From NCBI GenBank assembly GCA_029939635.1, contig JAOZSN010000139.1, forward strand, positions 1-7,551: DNA of 7,551 nucleotides, given 5' to 3'. Each line of letters begins with the position of its first letter. Position 1 is the first letter of the stretch. The notes under the pieces were generated by a model that made no database searches, was not told where the DNA came from, and was given only the letters and a program-made list of their open reading frames with translations. Below are positions 5,453-7,551 of the stretch, in pieces. Source of the stretch: Deltaproteobacteria bacterium. GTDB lineage: Bacteria; Desulfobacterota; Desulfobulbia; Desulfobulbales; SURF-16. The translations under genes and the position numbers were made by a program.

Positions 5453-6919
5453 ATGATAAGCGTTTCAAATAAAGCAATGTCAGCTTATAAGGGCGATTGC
5501 CTGGCAATTCTTCTTATTCAGCCTGAAAACGGAGATGTTCCCTCGTTGCCCCAAGAGTATTTAGCTCATCTGAGCTTGCCGTGGCAGGCAGGGGATTTCA
5601 AGGCAGAGGCTGGGCAGTCTTTTCTGGTTTACACACCGGAACTTAACTGTCAACGCCTGCTTTTTGTCGGCCTTGGTTCTGAGCCAGACCGTGATGGCAT
5701 ACGGCAAGCTGGTGGTACTATTGCCATGGCATCTGCTAAGAAAAAATTGACGCAATTGGCTATTGCCTGGCAGGAGCAGAGTCTTACCTCGTCGGACATT
5801 GGCGAGTGTGTTGTTGAAGGGGTCAGACTTGGCAGTTATACCTTTGATAAGTACAAGACCTCAAATGATACGCCCGCAGTGAGTTTAAAGAAAATTACTC
5901 TCTATCCTGCCAGTGGCAATGGTCCATGTCGGAAAGGGGCAGCTTTGGCAGAGGTGGCTGCTCGTTCTGCCAATATGGCTCGGGATATGGCCAATGAGCC
6001 GGGCAATAAATGGACTCCGGAAGAATTTTCGGTACAAGGGCGTAGCCTTGGGCAGAATAGATTGACCTGTACGGTACTCACTGAGCGTGAAATGAGTCGT
6101 TTGAAAATGGGTGGTATTCTCGGGGTTAATCAGGGTTCTTCCCAGCCTCCGCGCATGGTGGTGTTAGAGTATCACTGCCCGAAAAAGAACGCAGAAACTT
6201 TATTGTTGGTAGGGAAGGGGCTCACTTTTGATGCTGGAGGAATCTCTTTAAAGCCTTCCGCTGGTATGGAGGACATGAAGTATGATATGTGTGGCGGTGC
6301 GGCTGTGATGGCAGCTATGGCAGCGGTGGGTGAAGAGGCACCGAAAAATGTCAATGTGGTGGGTATTGTGCCTGCGGCTGAAAACATGCCATCATCAACG
6401 GCTATTAAACCAGGTGATATCATTACCACCTATGGCGGCAAAACTGTTGAGGTGATCAATACCGACGCTGAAGGTCGCCTGATACTAGCTGATGCCCTGG
6501 CCTATGGTATTGAAAAATTCAGCCCTGCTGGGGTTATTGATTTAGCCACCCTTACCGGCGCAGTGATTGTTGGTCTTGGTCATCACCGCTGTGGTCTGCT
6601 CAGCAACGACGATGCTTTGACAGCCAAGGTGGAGCAGGCCGGTGAGCAGAGCGGTGAATTGGTTTGGCGTCTGCCCTTGGGCAAAGAGTACACCAAACAA
6701 CTTAAATCTCAGGTGGCGGATCTCAAAAATATTGGTGGCAAGGCTGCTGGTACCATTACTGCTGCTGCCTTTTTGCAGGAATTTGTCGGTGACACACCCT
6801 GGGTTCATTTGGATATTGCGGGCACGGCCTGGGGTTTTACGGAAAAATCTTATGTCCCTGCCAAAGGCCCCTCTGGTTTTGGGGCTCGGTTGCTCATTGA
6901 GTTGATTCGGACATGGTGA
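5453..6919 (+). CDS. pepA: Leucyl (cytosol) aminopeptidase, peptidase family M17
   Basis: PepA removes N-terminal residues from peptides using a two-metal centre, acting in cytoplasmic peptide turnover; some homologues also bind DNA. The product has 488 residues, normal for the family. The variable N-terminal domain spans about 1-160 and the catalytic domain follows. By alignment with the bovine enzyme from memory, the metal ligands are Lys255 and Asp260 (VGKGLTFDAGG), Asp278 (KYDMCGGA), Asp338 and Glu340, with catalytic Lys267 (SLKP) and Arg342. The M17 signature NTDAEGRL (336-343) is intact, as are NEPGNKWTPE (181-190) and the C-terminal GTAWG and GPSGFGARLL segments. The ATG at 5453 has GGAG 9 bases upstream inside a small hairpin. 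The TGA overlaps the ATG of the downstream sensor gene (ATGGTGA), suggesting coupled expression. Every catalytic residue is present, so it should be active. Confidence 0.97.
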   Translation: MISVSNKAMSAYKGDCLAILLIQPENGDVPSLPQEYLAHLSLPWQAGDFKAEAGQSFLVYTPELNCQRLLFVGLGSEPDRDGIRQAGGTIAMASAKKKLTQLAIAWQEQSLTSSDIGECVVEGVRLGSYTFDKYKTSNDTPAVSLKKITLYPASGNGPCRKGAALAEVAARSANMARDMANEPGNKWTPEEFSVQGRSLGQNRLTCTVLTEREMSRLKMGGILGVNQGSSQPPRMVVLEYHCPKKNAETLLLVGKGLTFDAGGISLKPSAGMEDMKYDMCGGAAVMAAMAAVGEEAPKNVNVVGIVPAAENMPSSTAIKPGDIITTYGGKTVEVINTDAEGRLILADALAYGIEKFSPAGVIDLATLTGAVIVGLGHHRCGLLSNDDALTAKVEQAGEQSGELVWRLPLGKEYTKQLKSQVADLKNIGGKAAGTITAAAFLQEFVGDTPWVHLDIAGTAWGFTEKSYVPAKGPSGFGARLLIELIRTW

Positions 6920-7551
6920 TACGGCAGAATTCAGGAGACAGGAGACAGAAGTCAGGAGATACGAGTATTGTTATTTTCTGCTCTGTGCTTTTCCTGGGTC
7001 TTGTCCCTGCCCCTGCTATGGGTGCTTTTCTTGAACTGACTCAGTATCCGGCTAATCAGCGTTTTGTTGTGGCGTTTCTGCTGCTCTTTTTTGCTGTCAT
7101 GAGCCTGATGATTTTTTGGGTTCTCCGGCTTAGGAGTGAGGTCAAGGCCAGGCAGCAGGCAGAACTGGCCTTGAAACGGGCTCAGCTTACTTTGGATACC
7201 ATACCTCTCCATGTCTTTTGGGTGGATCAGGATTTTAGGGTGGTGATGGCTAATAGGGCCGGTTGTAAGGCTCTAGGGTGGAGTTTTTCCGAGATTGACG
7301 GCAAGAGTATCTTTGAGTTGGAATCAGAGTACACTCCTCAGCAGGCCCAACTGCTTTGGGCTAAGGTCTGTGCTGAAAAACATCATATTATGGTGGGGGA
7401 ACTGGTGCATCGGGATGGCTCGCGGCTGCCGGTGGAGCGGATGTTGTCGGCCATTACCTTTGCTGGCAAGGAGTATATTGTTGCCGTGGGCCGGGATATC
7501 TCTCAGTCCTTGCAGCGGCAACAGGAGCTAGAGCAGAGTCAGGACGAGTTG
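6913..7551 (+). CDS. Membrane-anchored PAS-domain sensor protein, N-terminal part; continues past window
   Basis: The frame is open from ATG 6913 to the right edge, giving 213 residues of an incomplete protein. Two hydrophobic segments (about 18-38 and 51-71) enclose a short loop and probably form a membrane hairpin. A charged helical linker (72-95) leads to a PAS domain (about 93-198): DTIPLHVFWVDQDFRVVMANRAGCKALGW, a VHRDGSRLPVE strand pair, then IVAVGRDISQ. A Q/E-rich coiled coil (200-213) typical of the linker to a histidine kinase or GGDEF domain follows. The output domain is not visible, so kinase versus cyclase is undecided. The start is uncertain: ATG 6913 overlaps the pepA stop but would place a heptad repeat in the coding sequence. 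GTG 6985 and ATG 7018 are later options but would cut into the first hydrophobic segment. Its position implies co-transcription with pepA. Confidence 0.85.
   Translation, partial: MVIRQNSGDRRQKSGDTSIVIFCSVLFLGLVPAPAMGAFLELTQYPANQRFVVAFLLLFFAVMSLMIFWVLRLRSEVKARQQAELALKRAQLTLDTIPLHVFWVDQDFRVVMANRAGCKALGWSFSEIDGKSIFELESEYTPQQAQLLWAKVCAEKHHIMVGELVHRDGSRLPVERMLSAITFAGKEYIVAVGRDISQSLQRQQELEQSQDEL
6925..6966 (+). repeat. Six-unit degenerate heptanucleotide tandem repeat
   Basis: Six consecutive 7-base units occupy these 42 bases. CAGGAGA occurs at 6932, 6939 and 6953, with variants CAGAATT at 6925, CAGAAGT at 6946 and TACGAGT at 6960. The array sits 6 bases after the pepA stop and within, or just before, the coding start of the PAS sensor. 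It resembles the short tandemly repeated heptamers scattered between genes in some bacterial genomes. Several units carry GGAG, which mimics a ribosome-binding site. Confidence 0.7.

Noticed and set aside
6952..7212. 86-codon minus-strand frame opposite the PAS sensor
   Set aside because: It is antisense to the two hydrophobic segments and linker of the sensor, giving only a low-complexity K/Q/H-rich product.

Overview
The window looks like chromosomal DNA of a Gram-negative bacterium. It encodes a TonB-dependent outer-membrane receptor and a PepA-type aminopeptidase. Moderate base composition with long AT-rich intergenic stretches, together with the character of the LepA, PepA and PAS-sensor proteins, suggests a Desulfobacterota/Desulfobulbales-like sulfate reducer. 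That placement is an inference from general familiarity, not from a database match.

Layout. Positions 1-1161 (minus) hold the first 387 residues of lepA (elongation factor 4), which runs off the left edge. Positions 1225-1587 (minus) hold a decayed piece of an AmpG-like MFS permease, truncated at both ends and interrupted by an in-frame TGA. Positions 1603-3486 (minus) encode a complete 627-residue TonB-dependent receptor. The divergent intergenic region 3487-3855 carries a long imperfect inverted repeat, a small palindrome and an AT-rich leader. Positions 3856-4230 (plus) encode a 124-residue winged-helix protein whose C-terminus resembles the CheY-binding peptide of FliM. It converges, with a 13-base gap, on a CNNM/CBS-pair membrane protein (4244-5290, minus). 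That gene is divergent from pepA (5453-6919, plus) across a 162-base region with overlapping candidate promoters. The start of a membrane-anchored PAS-domain sensor (6913 to the right edge, plus) overlaps the pepA stop codon and contains a heptanucleotide repeat near its 5' end.

How the genes relate. There is no coherent multi-gene system here. lepA and pepA are housekeeping genes, the receptor has no TonB/ExbBD or periplasmic partners in view, and the CNNM protein is a stand-alone transporter-like gene. The only likely operonic pair is pepA with the PAS sensor. I did not find a new defence, mobile or biosynthetic system. The observations most worth a second look are the heptad repeat inside the sensor gene start, the FliM-like tail on the winged-helix protein, the inverted repeat before the receptor gene, and the permease remnant.
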